From an uncultured Lachnospiraceae bacterium (GTDB taxonomy: Bacteria > Bacillota > Clostridia > Lachnospirales > Lachnospiraceae), in NCBI GenBank assembly GCA_947178145.1, contig CAMWXE010000031.1, forward strand, positions 1-54,471: 54,471 nucleotides of DNA. The letters run 5' to 3'. The notes beneath the pieces were generated by a model. It had not been told where the DNA came from and searched no databases. It worked only from the letters and a program-made list of their open reading frames with translations. Positions within the stretch are counted from its first letter, which is position 1. Each line of letters begins with the position of its first letter. The position numbers and the translations under genes are program-made. This document shows positions 25,627-34,170 of the stretch, in pieces.

Positions 25627-26813
25627 ATCTTAAAGATTTCATCACCGTTGAGATAAAGATTGATGATGTGCTGAATTTTTTCAGTGGGGGTCGACACCTG
25701 TTCTATAGACAAATCGTGGTTTAAATAGTCAATGATCGAGGCGAGAAATTTACTCATATCTGCCTCGAGGTAATATGCTCTTGTCAGCAGCTCAGGCGGA
25801 CGATAGCAGAGGTTGGTCGTAATCACTTTGTCAAACACACCTTCCTCGTATGCCTTGTCAAATGCAGCGAGGCCGTTTGTAAACAAGCCAAAGGTGGTGC
25901 AGATAAATACACGTTTGGCTTTCATCGCCTTGAGCTGTCTGGAGGTATCGATCATGCTGTCGCCGGATGAAATCATATCGTCAATGATGATGATATCTTT
26001 GCCTTCGATATCATTTCCCAAAAATTCATGGGCGACAATCGGATTTTTTCCATTTTCAATCTTTGTATAGTCACGCCGCTTGTAAAACATCCCCGTGTCA
26101 GCCCCGATGACAGTCGAAAAGTAGATTGCCCTGTCCAGTGCACCTTCGTCGGGCGAGATGACGATAATGTGATCCTTGTCCAAAACCAAGTCTTTCTCTG
26201 CGTGCAGAAGCGCTCTTATAAACTGGTAGTGTGCGGTGAAATTGTCAAAACCGCTTAATGGAGAGGCATTCTGTATTCTAGGATCATGGGCATCAAATGT
26301 GATGAAGTTGCTGACTCCCATCTGGGTAAGCTCCTTGAATGCATAAGCACAGTCTAAAGATTCCCTCCCGGTTCGTCTGTGCTGTCTGCCTTCATATAGA
26401 AAAGGCATAATGACATTGATGCGGTGTGCTTTTCCGTTTGTTGCGGCTATGACACGTTTCAGGTCCTGATAATGGTCATCAGGAGACATATGGTTTGTGT
26501 AGCCGTTTATGGTGTAGGTAAGACTGTGATTACACACATCAACAAGGAGAAATAAATCCTTTCCGCGTACGGTTTCCTCAAGAACTGCTTTCGCTTCACC
26601 GCTGTTAAAACGGGGTGTGTTGAAGTTGAACAGATAATTTTTTTCCGAATACCCCTGAAATGCGGGATCATTGTTATATACATTGTTTTCTTTACTGCGA
26701 AAATCGACCAGATAATTATTTACTTCGTTTCCGAGCTCCGCCGCACTTTTTAAGACCATTAACTTTAAAGGCGCCACAGGCATGGCATTTTTTAGCTTCT
26801 TCAAATAGGACAC
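25623..26813 (-). CDS. Ribose-phosphate pyrophosphokinase-like protein (PRPP synthetase family)
   Basis: PRPP synthetase makes 5-phosphoribosyl-1-pyrophosphate for nucleotide, His and Trp synthesis. This 396-residue member is longer than the usual ~315. The family segments are visible: MPFLYEGRQHRRTGRESLDCAYAF (ATP and catalytic loop), TFDAHDPRIQN, VVISPDEGALDRA, and the PRPP-binding IIIIDDMISSGDSM. The N-terminal ~70 residues and C-terminal ~60 are extra. The start appears to be a GTG (complement 26811-26813) with GGA about 12 bases upstream; no better start is in frame. A second, canonical prs is probably elsewhere in the genome. Confidence 0.85.
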   Translation of the reverse strand: MSYLKKLKNAMPVAPLKLMVLKSAAELGNEVNNYLVDFRSKENNVYNNDPAFQGYSEKNYLFNFNTPRFNSGEAKAVLEETVRGKDLFLLVDVCNHSLTYTINGYTNHMSPDDHYQDLKRVIAATNGKAHRINVIMPFLYEGRQHRRTGRESLDCAYAFKELTQMGVSNFITFDAHDPRIQNASPLSGFDNFTAHYQFIRALLHAEKDLVLDKDHIIVISPDEGALDRAIYFSTVIGADTGMFYKRRDYTKIENGKNPIVAHEFLGNDIEGKDIIIIDDMISSGDSMIDTSRQLKAMKAKRVFICTTFGLFTNGLAAFDKAYEEGVFDKVITTNLCYRPPELLTRAYYLEADMSKFLASIIDYLNHDLSIEQVSTPTEKIQHIINLYLNGDEIFKI

Positions 26814-26856
26814 TTGGCATACATTCCTTTCATTAAAAAGTCATTTCTCTTTATAT

Positions 26857-26885
26857 TTTATATCATTCAGGTAGTGACACGTCAA
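26857..26885 (-). promoter_or_regulatory. Sigma-A promoter of the PRPP synthetase-like gene
   Basis: On the minus strand, TTGACG (complement of 26880-26885), a 17-base spacer and TATAAA (complement of 26857-26862). It overlaps a forward promoter candidate. Confidence 0.7.
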
Positions 26886-26902
26886 GAAATTTCTAGTATT
26901 AT
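26874..26902 (+). promoter_or_regulatory. Candidate promoter of the DUF512-der run
   Basis: GTGACA (26874-26879), a 17-base spacer and TATTAT (26897-26902). The two -35 regions of the divergent promoters lie side by side, so polymerases may exclude each other. Confidence 0.45.
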
Positions 26903-26947
26903 TATAGATAAGGTCTGGTAAAAATATGAAAAAGGGAAAGAGTATTC

Positions 26948-28273
26948 ATGAAAAAAGAGCATTTGCACATTGTTGAGAAAGTGGCGCCGGGCAGTATCGC
27001 TGAGGAGCTTGAGATTGCGGCGGGCGACGCCCTTGTGGAGATCAACGGGAATAAAATAGAGGATATCTTTGACTATCAGTACTATACGCAGGACGAATAT
27101 ATTGAAGTGTTGATTCAAAAACCGTCGGGGGAGGAATGGATTCTTGAAATTGACAAAGAATATGATGAGGACCTGGGGATTACTTTTGAGAACGGACTGA
27201 TGGATGAGTACCGTTCCTGTCATAATAAGTGCATTTTCTGCTTTATCGACCAGATGCCGGAAGGGATGCGCGACACGCTGTATTTCAAGGATGACGATTC
27301 AAGGCTTTCCTTTCTGCAGGGAAATTATGTGACACTGACCAATATGTCCGATGCGGATGTTGACCGCATTATCAGATACCATCTTTCGCCAATCAATGTC
27401 TCCTTTCAGACGACAAATCCCGCGCTTCGCTGCAAAATGTTAAACAATCGTTTTGCGGGACAGGCGCTCGAGAAGGCATGGAAGCTTGCCAGGGCAGGGA
27501 TTACCATGAATGGGCAGATTGTGCTGTGCAAGGGAGTGAACGACGGGGCGGAGCTGGAGAGGAGCATCCGGGATTTGTCCGCGTACCTTCCGAATCTGGA
27601 GAGCGTGTCAGTTGTTCCGGTAGGACTGTCAAAGTATCGTGCGGGGTTATTTCCGCTGGAACCATTTACACAGGAAGACGCAAAACAGGTGCTTTCCGTG
27701 ATCCATAAATGGCAGAAGCAGCTTTATCCGGAATATGGTGTTCACTTTATCCATGCAAGCGACGAGTGGTATATTCTTGCGGGTGAGGAGCTTCCAGAGG
27801 AGGAGCGCTATGACGGCTATCTGCAGCTGGAAAACGGCGTTGGCATGCTGCGGCTTCTGATAAATGAATTTCAGGAGGCATTTGACAGGCTGAAGACTGC
27901 GAAAGGTGTCGTGATAGCGCCCGGGGAACTGTCGATTGCGACAGGAAAGCTCGCTTACCGCTTTATTGCGAATATGGCCGGGCAGCTGATGGAGGCGTAT
28001 CCGCAGCTGACGATTCACATTTATCCCATCAGAAACGATTTTTTTGGGGAGATGATAACCGTTTCTGGTCTGCTGACGGGGCAGGATCTGCTGGCGCAGC
28101 TCAAGGGACAGGCCCTGGGGGACAAGCTGCTGCTGCCGCAGAATATTTTAAAGAGCGGTGAGACGGTATTTCTTGACGATATGACGCTGGATGAACTCGA
28201 AAAAGCTTTACAAGTTCCGATAGATATTGTAAAATCAAGCGGGCAGGATTTGCTCGATGCGATGATTATGTGA
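26948..28273 (+). CDS. DUF512 protein with PDZ-like and radical-SAM-like motifs
   Basis: A 441-residue member of a conserved Firmicutes family of unknown function. The N-terminus is PDZ-like (VEKVAPGSIAEELEIAAGDALVEINGNKI). A CxxxCxxC cluster follows (CHNKCIFC at about residues 96-103), of the radical-SAM Fe-S type, then FIDQMPEGMRDTLYFKDDDSRLSFLQGNYVTLTN. The DUF512 region lies in the C-terminal half. It is almost always next to der in this lineage, as here (der begins about 130 bases later), which suggests a role linked to ribosome assembly or RNA modification. That is an inference from context. Confidence 0.88.
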   Translation: MKKEHLHIVEKVAPGSIAEELEIAAGDALVEINGNKIEDIFDYQYYTQDEYIEVLIQKPSGEEWILEIDKEYDEDLGITFENGLMDEYRSCHNKCIFCFIDQMPEGMRDTLYFKDDDSRLSFLQGNYVTLTNMSDADVDRIIRYHLSPINVSFQTTNPALRCKMLNNRFAGQALEKAWKLARAGITMNGQIVLCKGVNDGAELERSIRDLSAYLPNLESVSVVPVGLSKYRAGLFPLEPFTQEDAKQVLSVIHKWQKQLYPEYGVHFIHASDEWYILAGEELPEEERYDGYLQLENGVGMLRLLINEFQEAFDRLKTAKGVVIAPGELSIATGKLAYRFIANMAGQLMEAYPQLTIHIYPIRNDFFGEMITVSGLLTGQDLLAQLKGQALGDKLLLPQNILKSGETVFLDDMTLDELEKALQVPIDIVKSSGQDLLDAMIM

Positions 28274-28402
28274 AAGCGGGGATTTTGTAGCGAAATCTCT
28301 GAAAAGCCCGGAAAATCGAGGTTTTTGCATTTTTAATTTGAGTGGTAATTTATCCACAATTCCTAACGTTATTTTTGAAAAGAAATGGAGATACAGAATA
28401 AA

Positions 28403-29746
28403 ATGGAAAAGAGAACGAAAAAACCGATTGTGGCGATCGTAGGACGTCCCAATGTGGGGAAATCAACACTTTTTAATGTGCTTGCCGGAGATAAGATTTC
28501 GATTGTGAAGGACACGCCGGGCATCACCAGAGACCGCATTTATGCGGACGTGAACTGGCTGAACTGGAATTTTACGATGATAGATACCGGCGGTATCGAG
28601 CCGGACAGCAAGGATATCATCCTGTCGCAGATGCGCGAGCAGGCGCAGATTGCGATCGATACGGCGGACGTGATTGTTTTCCTTGTCGACGTGCGCCAGG
28701 GGCTTGTGGACGCGGACTCGAAGGTTGCCGACATGCTCAGGAGAAGCCACAAGCCGGTGGTGCTTGTCGTGAATAAAGTGGACAGCTTTGCCAAGATGGA
28801 GGCGGATGTCTATGAATTTTATAATCTCGGCATCGGGGAGCCGTATCCGATTTCATCGGTCAACAAACTCGGTCTTGGCGAGATGCTTGATGCCGTGACT
28901 GCGTTGTTTAATGAAGATGCGCTGACGGAGGAAGAGGACGACAGACCGCGGATTGCCATTGTCGGAAAACCCAATGTCGGGAAATCGTCCATCATCAATA
29001 AAATTGCCGGAGAGGAGCGCGTGATCGTGTCGGATATCGCCGGTACGACGAGAGACGCGATTGACACGGAGGTTGTGTACAATGGCACGGAGTACGTGTT
29101 TATTGATACAGCCGGTCTGCGCAGGAAGAATAAGATTAAGGAAGAGCTCGAGCGCTTTATGATCATTCGCACTGTCAGTGCGGTAGAGCGCGCCGATGTG
29201 GTGGTGCTTGTGATCGATGCGGTGGAGGGTGTCACAGAACAGGACGCCAAGATTGCGGGAATTGCGCATGACAGGGGAAAAGGCATTATCATCGCGGTAA
29301 ACAAGTGGGATGCCATCGAGAAGGACGACAAGACGATTTACCGTTTTACAGAGAAGGTGCGGAACACGCTTTCCTTTATGCTCTACGCGGAGATTGTGTT
29401 TATTTCCGCTGTCACGGGGCAGCGGTTAAACAGACTTTTTGAGACGATTGACATGGTGATTGAGAACCAGTCCCTGCGCATTTCCACAGGTGTTGTCAAT
29501 GAGATCGTCACGGAGGCCGTGGCGCTTCAGCAGCCGCCCTCAGACAAGGGAAAACGGCTCAAGATTTTTTACACGACGCAGGTGGGCGTGAAGCCGCCGA
29601 CGTTTGTGGTATTTGTAAACGACAAAGAACTGATGCATTTTTCATATACCAGATATCTTGAAAATAAAATAAGGGAGGCGTTCGGCTTCAAGGGAACCTC
29701 GCTGAAATTTATTATCAGGGAACGGAAGGAAGATAAGAAACTTTGA
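28403..29746 (+). CDS. der: Ribosome assembly GTPase Der (EngA)
   Basis: Der is the tandem-GTPase factor needed for 50S maturation. Two G domains are visible, [11 protein letters not shown] near the N-terminus and [12 protein letters not shown] near residue 190, each with its DTxG ([20 protein letters not shown]) and NKxD (NKVDSF, NKWDAI) motifs. A KH-like C-terminal domain ends in a Lys/Arg-rich tail. I use ATG 28403 because GGAGA (28387-28391) fits it; an in-frame ATG at 28385 lacks a good site and adds only six residues. plsY and gpsA follow on the same strand. Confidence 0.94.
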   Translation: MEKRTKKPIVAIVGRPNVGKSTLFNVLAGDKISIVKDTPGITRDRIYADVNWLNWNFTMIDTGGIEPDSKDIILSQMREQAQIAIDTADVIVFLVDVRQGLVDADSKVADMLRRSHKPVVLVVNKVDSFAKMEADVYEFYNLGIGEPYPISSVNKLGLGEMLDAVTALFNEDALTEEEDDRPRIAIVGKPNVGKSSIINKIAGEERVIVSDIAGTTRDAIDTEVVYNGTEYVFIDTAGLRRKNKIKEELERFMIIRTVSAVERADVVVLVIDAVEGVTEQDAKIAGIAHDRGKGIIIAVNKWDAIEKDDKTIYRFTEKVRNTLSFMLYAEIVFISAVTGQRLNRLFETIDMVIENQSLRISTGVVNEIVTEAVALQQPPSDKGKRLKIFYTTQVGVKPPTFVVFVNDKELMHFSYTRYLENKIREAFGFKGTSLKFIIRERKEDKKL

Positions 29747-29813
29747 GAAACCACACAGACAGGATGGGAAAGTTGTTTTTCAAAGTTCCTGAGCAGGAAA
29801 GGACTTAACAAAA

Positions 29814-30467
29814 ATGATTCGTTTAGTTTGCTTATTAATCGGCTATATTTTTGGATGTTTCCAGACATCGTACATCTATGGAAAGCTGCACGGTATTGAT
29901 ATCAGGCAGTATGGGAGCGGAAATGCGGGCACGACCAATTCCCTGCGTGTCCTCGGAAAAAAAGCGGGTGCAATTGTGCTGGTTTGTGATATCATTAAGA
30001 CAGGGATTGCCATGACAGTGGTAAGGCTCTTGTTCCGGGAGCGTTACGGGGATATTTTGTATCTGCTCGCAATCTATGCGGCAGCTGGTTCGATTCTGGG
30101 ACATAATTTTCCCTTTTATCTCGGATTTAAGGGAGGAAAGGGAATCGCCTGTACAGCCGGGCTTGTGATTTTCTTTCACCCATATATGATCATTCCGCAG
30201 ATCATCACTTTCTTTGGAATCTTTTTTACGACGCATTATGTCTCGCTGGGTTCTCTGATTGTGGAGATTGTGCTGATCGCAGAGATGGTCATCTTTGGAC
30301 AGATGGGACTGTGGGGAATGGAGCAGTCTGCGCTGAATGAGCTCTACCTTGTCACGACGCTGTTGGCATTGCTTGCATTCTGGGGGCATCGGGCAAATAT
30401 CAGGCGGCTGATACATAAGGAGGAAAGAAAGACGTATCTGAATAAAAAACATGAAGAGAATTTCTAA
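29814..30467 (+). CDS. plsY: Acyl-phosphate:glycerol-3-phosphate acyltransferase
   Basis: PlsY makes lysophosphatidic acid, the first step of membrane phospholipid synthesis, in the cytoplasmic membrane. The 217-residue protein has several transmembrane helices and the family motifs: GSGNAGTTNSLRVLGKKAG near residue 37, GHNFPFYLGFKGGKGIACTAG (the KGGKG loop) and the C-terminal HRANIRRLIHKEE. It lies between der and gpsA; gpsA supplies the glycerol-3-phosphate substrate. Its last six codons and stop form part of the 5' arm of the large hairpin at 30448-30510. Confidence 0.95.
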   Translation: MIRLVCLLIGYIFGCFQTSYIYGKLHGIDIRQYGSGNAGTTNSLRVLGKKAGAIVLVCDIIKTGIAMTVVRLLFRERYGDILYLLAIYAAAGSILGHNFPFYLGFKGGKGIACTAGLVIFFHPYMIIPQIITFFGIFFTTHYVSLGSLIVEIVLIAEMVIFGQMGLWGMEQSALNELYLVTTLLALLAFWGHRANIRRLIHKEERKTYLNKKHEENF

Positions 30468-30537
30468 GTCTGCAAAGTACGCAGACTTAGAAATTCTAAA
30501 ACTTCATGTTGGAAGAACGCGAAGGGCAGCGTTCTTC
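30448..30537. repeat. Two-hairpin intergenic repeat element (copy 1)
   Basis: Hairpin A is very long. AACATGAAG (30448-30456) pairs with CTTCATGTT (30502-30510), and the inner 17-bp stem 30457-30473 pairs with 30481-30497 around the loop AAAGTAC. Hairpin B pairs GAAGAACGC (30512-30520) with GCGTTCTTC (30529-30537). A second copy of this A+B architecture, with loop AAAGGAC and the same TTGGAAGAACGC junction, is at 54360-54435. The plsY stop codon is inside hairpin A. A terminator or REP/BIME-like role is possible; no mobility gene is nearby. Confidence 0.8.
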
Positions 30538-30672
30538 TGCAGAAATGTTAAAGGCTTATGTAGGGGGATGCAAAGGGCAGCGTTCTTCTGCAGAAATGTT
30601 AAGGGCTTATGTAGGGGGATGCAAAGGGCAGCGTTCTTCTGCAGAAATGTTAAAGGTTTTTGTAGGGGTCTG
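30520..30672. repeat. Triple 51-base tandem repeat between plsY and gpsA
   Basis: Three consecutive 51-base units (30520-30570, 30571-30621, 30622-30672) differ at only a few positions. Each contains the GCGTTCTTC arm of hairpin B and the small palindrome TTCTGCAGAA, so the single GAAGAACGC arm upstream can pair with any of three partners. The length is a multiple of three, which keeps frames open and produces a spurious ORF. The last unit ends two bases before the gpsA ribosome-binding site. Confidence 0.92.
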
Positions 30673-30686
30673 AAAGGAGATTGGTT

Positions 30687-31706
30687 ATGGCAAAGGTAGG
30701 AATGATCGGAGCGGGAAGCTGGGGAATCGCACTGTCGGTGCTTCTGCACAACAATGGACATGATATTACAGTGTGGTCGGCATTAAAGGATGAAATCGAC
30801 ATGCTGAACAGGGAGCATGAGCATAAGGATAAACTTCCGGGGGTGAAACTTGCGGAAAATATTGTGTTTACGACGGAGCTTGCAGATGCTGTTCGGGAAA
30901 AGGATATTCTGGTGCTTGCAGTTCCTTCTTCGTTTACAAGGGCGACAGCGCACAATATGAAGGCATATGTGGCAGAGGGACAGATTATCGTGAATGTGGC
31001 AAAGGGAATCGAGGAGTCCACACTGATGACACTTTCACAGGTAATTGAGGACGAAGTGCCGCAGGCCGATGTGGCGGTCCTGTCAGGACCTTCCCACGCC
31101 GAGGAGGTGGGAAAATGCATTCCCACAACGATCGTGGTAGGCGCAAAGGCGAAAAGGACAGCAGAGTATATCCAGAATGTATTTATGAGTGATGTGTTCC
31201 GTGTCTATACAAGTCCTGACGTGCTGGGGATTGAGCTTGGCGCGGCACTCAAAAACGTGGTTGCGCTGGCGGCTGGTATCGCGGACGGACTTGGCTATGG
31301 CGACAATACAAAGGCGGCGCTCATCACGCGCGGTATCACGGAAATCGCAAGGCTTGGCATGGAGATGGGCGGCAAGTTCGAGACTTTCTGCGGGCTGTCG
31401 GGCATCGGCGACCTGATCGTGACCTGTGCGAGCATGCACAGCCGCAACAGGCGCGCAGGAATCCTCATCGGACAGGGAAAGACGATGGAGGAGGCTATGG
31501 CGGAAGTAAAAATGGTCGTTGAGGGTGTGTTCTCGGCAAAGGCGGCGATGCGTCTGGCGGAGAAGTACGATGTCGAGCTTCCGATTATAGAGCAGGTGAA
31601 CGAAGTCCTTTTTCATGGAAAAACGGCGGCGTCAGCAGTTAAGGACTTGATGATACGCGATAAGAAGATTGAGATTGTGCATGATGAGGAGTGGGGGGAG
31701 AATTAG
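30687..31706 (+). CDS. gpsA: NAD(P)H-dependent glycerol-3-phosphate dehydrogenase
   Basis: GpsA reduces dihydroxyacetone phosphate to sn-glycerol-3-phosphate, the substrate for PlsY. The product (339 residues from this start) begins with the Rossmann motif GMIGAGSWGIALSVLL and shows VLSGPSHAEEV, the catalytic Lys region LGAALKNVVALAAGIADGLGYGDNTKAALITRG and GLSGIGDLIVTCAS. ATG 30687 has AAAGGAGA six bases upstream; the TTG at 30681 overlaps that site less well. It lies behind the tandem repeat, which could affect its translation or expression. Confidence 0.96.
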   Translation: MAKVGMIGAGSWGIALSVLLHNNGHDITVWSALKDEIDMLNREHEHKDKLPGVKLAENIVFTTELADAVREKDILVLAVPSSFTRATAHNMKAYVAEGQIIVNVAKGIEESTLMTLSQVIEDEVPQADVAVLSGPSHAEEVGKCIPTTIVVGAKAKRTAEYIQNVFMSDVFRVYTSPDVLGIELGAALKNVVALAAGIADGLGYGDNTKAALITRGITEIARLGMEMGGKFETFCGLSGIGDLIVTCASMHSRNRRAGILIGQGKTMEEAMAEVKMVVEGVFSAKAAMRLAEKYDVELPIIEQVNEVLFHGKTAASAVKDLMIRDKKIEIVHDEEWGEN

Positions 31707-31776
31707 GCTTGACCAGCTGTGAAAACGGCGTAGATTGTGCAGAATGATTGAGATTTGTATTTGAGGAGGTTTGCGT

Positions 31777-31857
31777 ATGGCACAGGTGAATATGATAGAT
31801 GTGACAGATGATTTATCAAGACTAGTGAATATGCTGGAAACGAGACATCGGGTTTGA
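31777..31857 (+). pseudogene. Truncated Phd-like antitoxin, 26 codons
   Basis: A 26-residue ORF (MAQVNMIDVTDDLSRLVNML...) has a strong site, GAGGAGG, before the ATG. It resembles the first helix-strand of prevent-host-death (Phd/YefM) antitoxins, which usually run to about 80 residues; here it stops where the rest would follow. The next gene starts 12 bases later and uses the last codons as its ribosome site. I call it a remnant by resemblance only; a functional short peptide cannot be excluded. Confidence 0.45.
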
Positions 31858-31868
31858 GGAGAATAAAA

Positions 31869-32213
31869 ATGGTTATGGGATTTGCGATATGCAGTCTTGC
31901 TGCAATAATATTTCTGCTGATTGGAATCAGTACCTGGAAATCAAAAGAACCGGCTGGTTTTTTCACGTTTGTCAAAAGACCGGCTGTCAGTGACGTAAAA
32001 CGATATAATCATGCTGTTTCTGTGCTCTGGATGGCTGCGGCGGTGATACTTGAGCTGACAGGAGTACCAATTCTGTTTCTGGAGCAGAATTCACCTTTTT
32101 TAATTGTTATTATATTGGCAGTGGTGATTATGGTGCTGGCAATGATGATTGTTTATACGAGAGTCGAGGCAAAATACAGTGCACCGCCAAAAAGCAGAAG
32201 AGAGAACTATTAG
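31869..32213 (+). CDS. Small multi-pass membrane protein, uncharacterised
   Basis: A 114-residue protein with three hydrophobic helices: about residues 3-20 (GFAICSLAAIIFLLIGI), 52-72 (AVSVLWMAAAVILELTGVPIL) and 80-102 (FLIVIILAVVIMVLAMMIVY). A polar loop with WKSKEPAGFFTF and VKRYNHA lies between the first two. ATG 31869 has GAGGAG seven bases upstream. I do not recognise a function. It follows the antitoxin-like remnant directly and is part of a small accessory stretch. Confidence 0.65.
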   Translation: MVMGFAICSLAAIIFLLIGISTWKSKEPAGFFTFVKRPAVSDVKRYNHAVSVLWMAAAVILELTGVPILFLEQNSPFLIVIILAVVIMVLAMMIVYTRVEAKYSAPPKSRRENY

Positions 32214-32256
32214 CAGACAACGATGTGGAAGAAACATTATTTTATTTTGGAAGACT

Positions 32257-32628
32257 ATGGAATTTGTGAATGAACTGATAGATTGCCTTAACAATATTGA
32301 CTATGATTCATTTGATGAAGATTACCTGAATGAACTGCTTGACCGCAGAGACAGCGCGCCCTTTGATACGGAATGGTGTCGAGTTGACGCAGAGATAAGC
32401 GCATTAAAAAATGACTTGAACTACACCGCTGAAAATGAGGAGGAACAGGAAGAAATCAGACAAAAAGTATTTCTGATCATTGAACAGAATACAGGGGGTG
32501 AACTTGCGGATTACGTGTCTGATGACTTCGGACTGATTTATGACAGTGTTGTATTACATTATAAAGATGAATGGCTTGATCAACTGATTGAAGATTACAA
32601 AAATGGAAAAATTCCTGCAGGTGAATAA
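32257..32628 (+). CDS. Acidic protein of unknown function
   Basis: A 123-residue, strongly acidic protein (many Asp/Glu; FDEDYLNELLDRRDS, ENEEEQEEIRQK) predicted to be mostly helical. ATG 32257 follows ttggaag. No catalytic motif, signal peptide or membrane helix is visible. Its size and charge resemble small immunity proteins, but I see no toxin beside it. A longer frame from 32149 overlaps the previous gene and is unlikely. Confidence 0.55.
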   Translation: MEFVNELIDCLNNIDYDSFDEDYLNELLDRRDSAPFDTEWCRVDAEISALKNDLNYTAENEEEQEEIRQKVFLIIEQNTGGELADYVSDDFGLIYDSVVLHYKDEWLDQLIEDYKNGKIPAGE

Positions 32629-32759
32629 TGCAGTACTGCAGCTAAATTTCATATTCTTTTTGTACCAGGACATAAAATGATTGAAACGAGCTGGCGCGTG
32701 TAATTTTTGAACAGTTTCTTAAAAAAGCGGAAAATCAGACATTTACAGAGGCAGAAACG

Positions 32760-33575
32760 ATGAACAGGATATTGTGTTCTACAGGAGCATTGCTCAGGTA
32801 TGGTGGAGATTACAAAATATTAGAGCCGCTTTCCAGGCAGCTTATGTGTGACGGTTATGAGTTTATGATGGATCGTCCATATTATAGGCAAGTGGAAGCA
32901 CTCACAGATTATTTTCAAAAGATAAAATTGTATATTCCCGTTGTCCACTGCGAAAAAAGTATCGGTGAACATATCAGTAAGGGCGGTCGGATGGAATGGG
33001 GCGACGCGTGCGAAAAGTTTGAAATCAATTGTGATATCGCGAAAAGTATCGGTGCAGAAAAAATAGTGATTCATTTGTGGGACGGGCGGACTTCGGATTC
33101 AAATTTCCACAATAATTTGACGGGCTATTATCATTTGAATGAGATATCCCGGAGATATGGGCTTGATTTGCTGGTAGAAAACGTAGTCTGCAATGTGGAG
33201 AATCCAATGAAACACTTCTGTGAGCTCAGGGAAAACTATCCAGATATTCATTTTGTCTTTGACACAAAGATGGCGGCGTTCCATGGTCAGTTGAATCTGC
33301 TGTATGAAACAGAATACAGCTGGCTATGGCAGGAGGGACATATCTGTCATTATCATGTGAATGATTATTCTGGCGGACATATGGACTGGGAAAATCTCCG
33401 GTCACTTCCGATTGGAACAGGAACGATTGATTTTCCCCGCTTTTTTGAGTTTCTGAATCAAATCGGATACGACGGTTTTTTGACAGTGGAAGCAACGGCG
33501 CATAATGATGAAGGAGTTGTCGACGTCAGAATGTTAAATGAACAGTTTCGATATATCAGAACACATCTTATTTGA
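32760..33575 (+). CDS. Sugar phosphate isomerase/epimerase-like TIM-barrel protein
   Basis: A 271-residue member of the xylose isomerase-like (AP endonuclease 2) TIM-barrel superfamily. Metal-site segments are recognisable: VVHCEKSIGEH, IVIHLW, LLVENVVCN (Glu), HFVFDTKMAAFHG (Asp and His), CHYHVNDYSGG (His-x-His/Asp) and the final LTVEAT (Glu). The substrate is not predictable. It sits between unrelated small genes, so the context gives no pathway. The start is ATG 32760, with a weak purine-rich site before it (cagaggcagaaacg). Confidence 0.75.
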   Translation: MNRILCSTGALLRYGGDYKILEPLSRQLMCDGYEFMMDRPYYRQVEALTDYFQKIKLYIPVVHCEKSIGEHISKGGRMEWGDACEKFEINCDIAKSIGAEKIVIHLWDGRTSDSNFHNNLTGYYHLNEISRRYGLDLLVENVVCNVENPMKHFCELRENYPDIHFVFDTKMAAFHGQLNLLYETEYSWLWQEGHICHYHVNDYSGGHMDWENLRSLPIGTGTIDFPRFFEFLNQIGYDGFLTVEATAHNDEGVVDVRMLNEQFRYIRTHLI

Positions 33576-33649
33576 TTACCGGGAAGGATTTTTGAAAGAC
33601 TGAAAGCAACTAAATGGACAATACAATAAATTTTGAGGGAGGAATCAAT

Positions 33650-34129
33650 ATGTCGATGATAGGAGATTTTGGCATATGCACAAAAAATAGTTACAACAGA
33701 CTTGCAGAGGCAATCAGAAATGACCAGCTTGACGCAGTGGAAGAGTTGACAGGGAAACTATGTAGTGAATTGGAAAATTCTATGGAATTGATGGAGAATC
33801 ATCAATGTTCCGGCGAAGTGTTTCTGGCACTGTTCCAATATTTCAAAACAGAGTTCGGAATCGATATTTACGGGGATGAAGAGCGGAAAAAGCTGAATGA
33901 AGAATGGCGTGAAATAACGGGTGACTATGACATGATTGTTTTCACGGAAACAGAAAAAACACAGTTTTTATCACTGGCCGACCGTATTGATTATGATAAG
34001 CTGGCGCAGTTTATGAATGATTTTTTTCAGGATGATTACGGAAATGCAGGGCAGGCTGCGTGCAGTGTCTTTCTTGAAAACCTGCGAAAGATGAAACCGG
34101 ATGACGTATTACTTTGGCACCTGTATTAA
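33650..34129 (+). CDS. Hypothetical helical protein
   Basis: A 159-residue acidic protein without a signal peptide or membrane helix. It contains ankyrin-like phrasing at its start (YNRLAEAIRNDQLDAVEELTGKL) but no clear repeat. ATG 33650 follows GAGGGAGGAA. The size, acidity and solitary helical make-up would fit an immunity protein, but this is only a resemblance. The methyltransferase gene begins 41 bases later. Confidence 0.6.
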   Translation: MSMIGDFGICTKNSYNRLAEAIRNDQLDAVEELTGKLCSELENSMELMENHQCSGEVFLALFQYFKTEFGIDIYGDEERKKLNEEWREITGDYDMIVFTETEKTQFLSLADRIDYDKLAQFMNDFFQDDYGNAGQAACSVFLENLRKMKPDDVLLWHLY

Positions 34130-34170
34130 ACCGAAGGCTTTGGCGGTGCCTGATGATGAAAGGGGAAAAG

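Noticed and set aside
30520..30672. Possible CRISPR array
   Set aside because: The 51-base units are contiguous with no unique spacers, and no cas genes are in the window.
30451..30699. 82-codon frame with three 17-residue repeats (RAAFFCRNVKGLCRGMQ)
   Set aside because: It starts inside hairpin A within plsY, has no ribosome site, runs into gpsA, and exists because the 51-base repeat is a multiple of three. It is best explained as a by-product of the DNA repeat.
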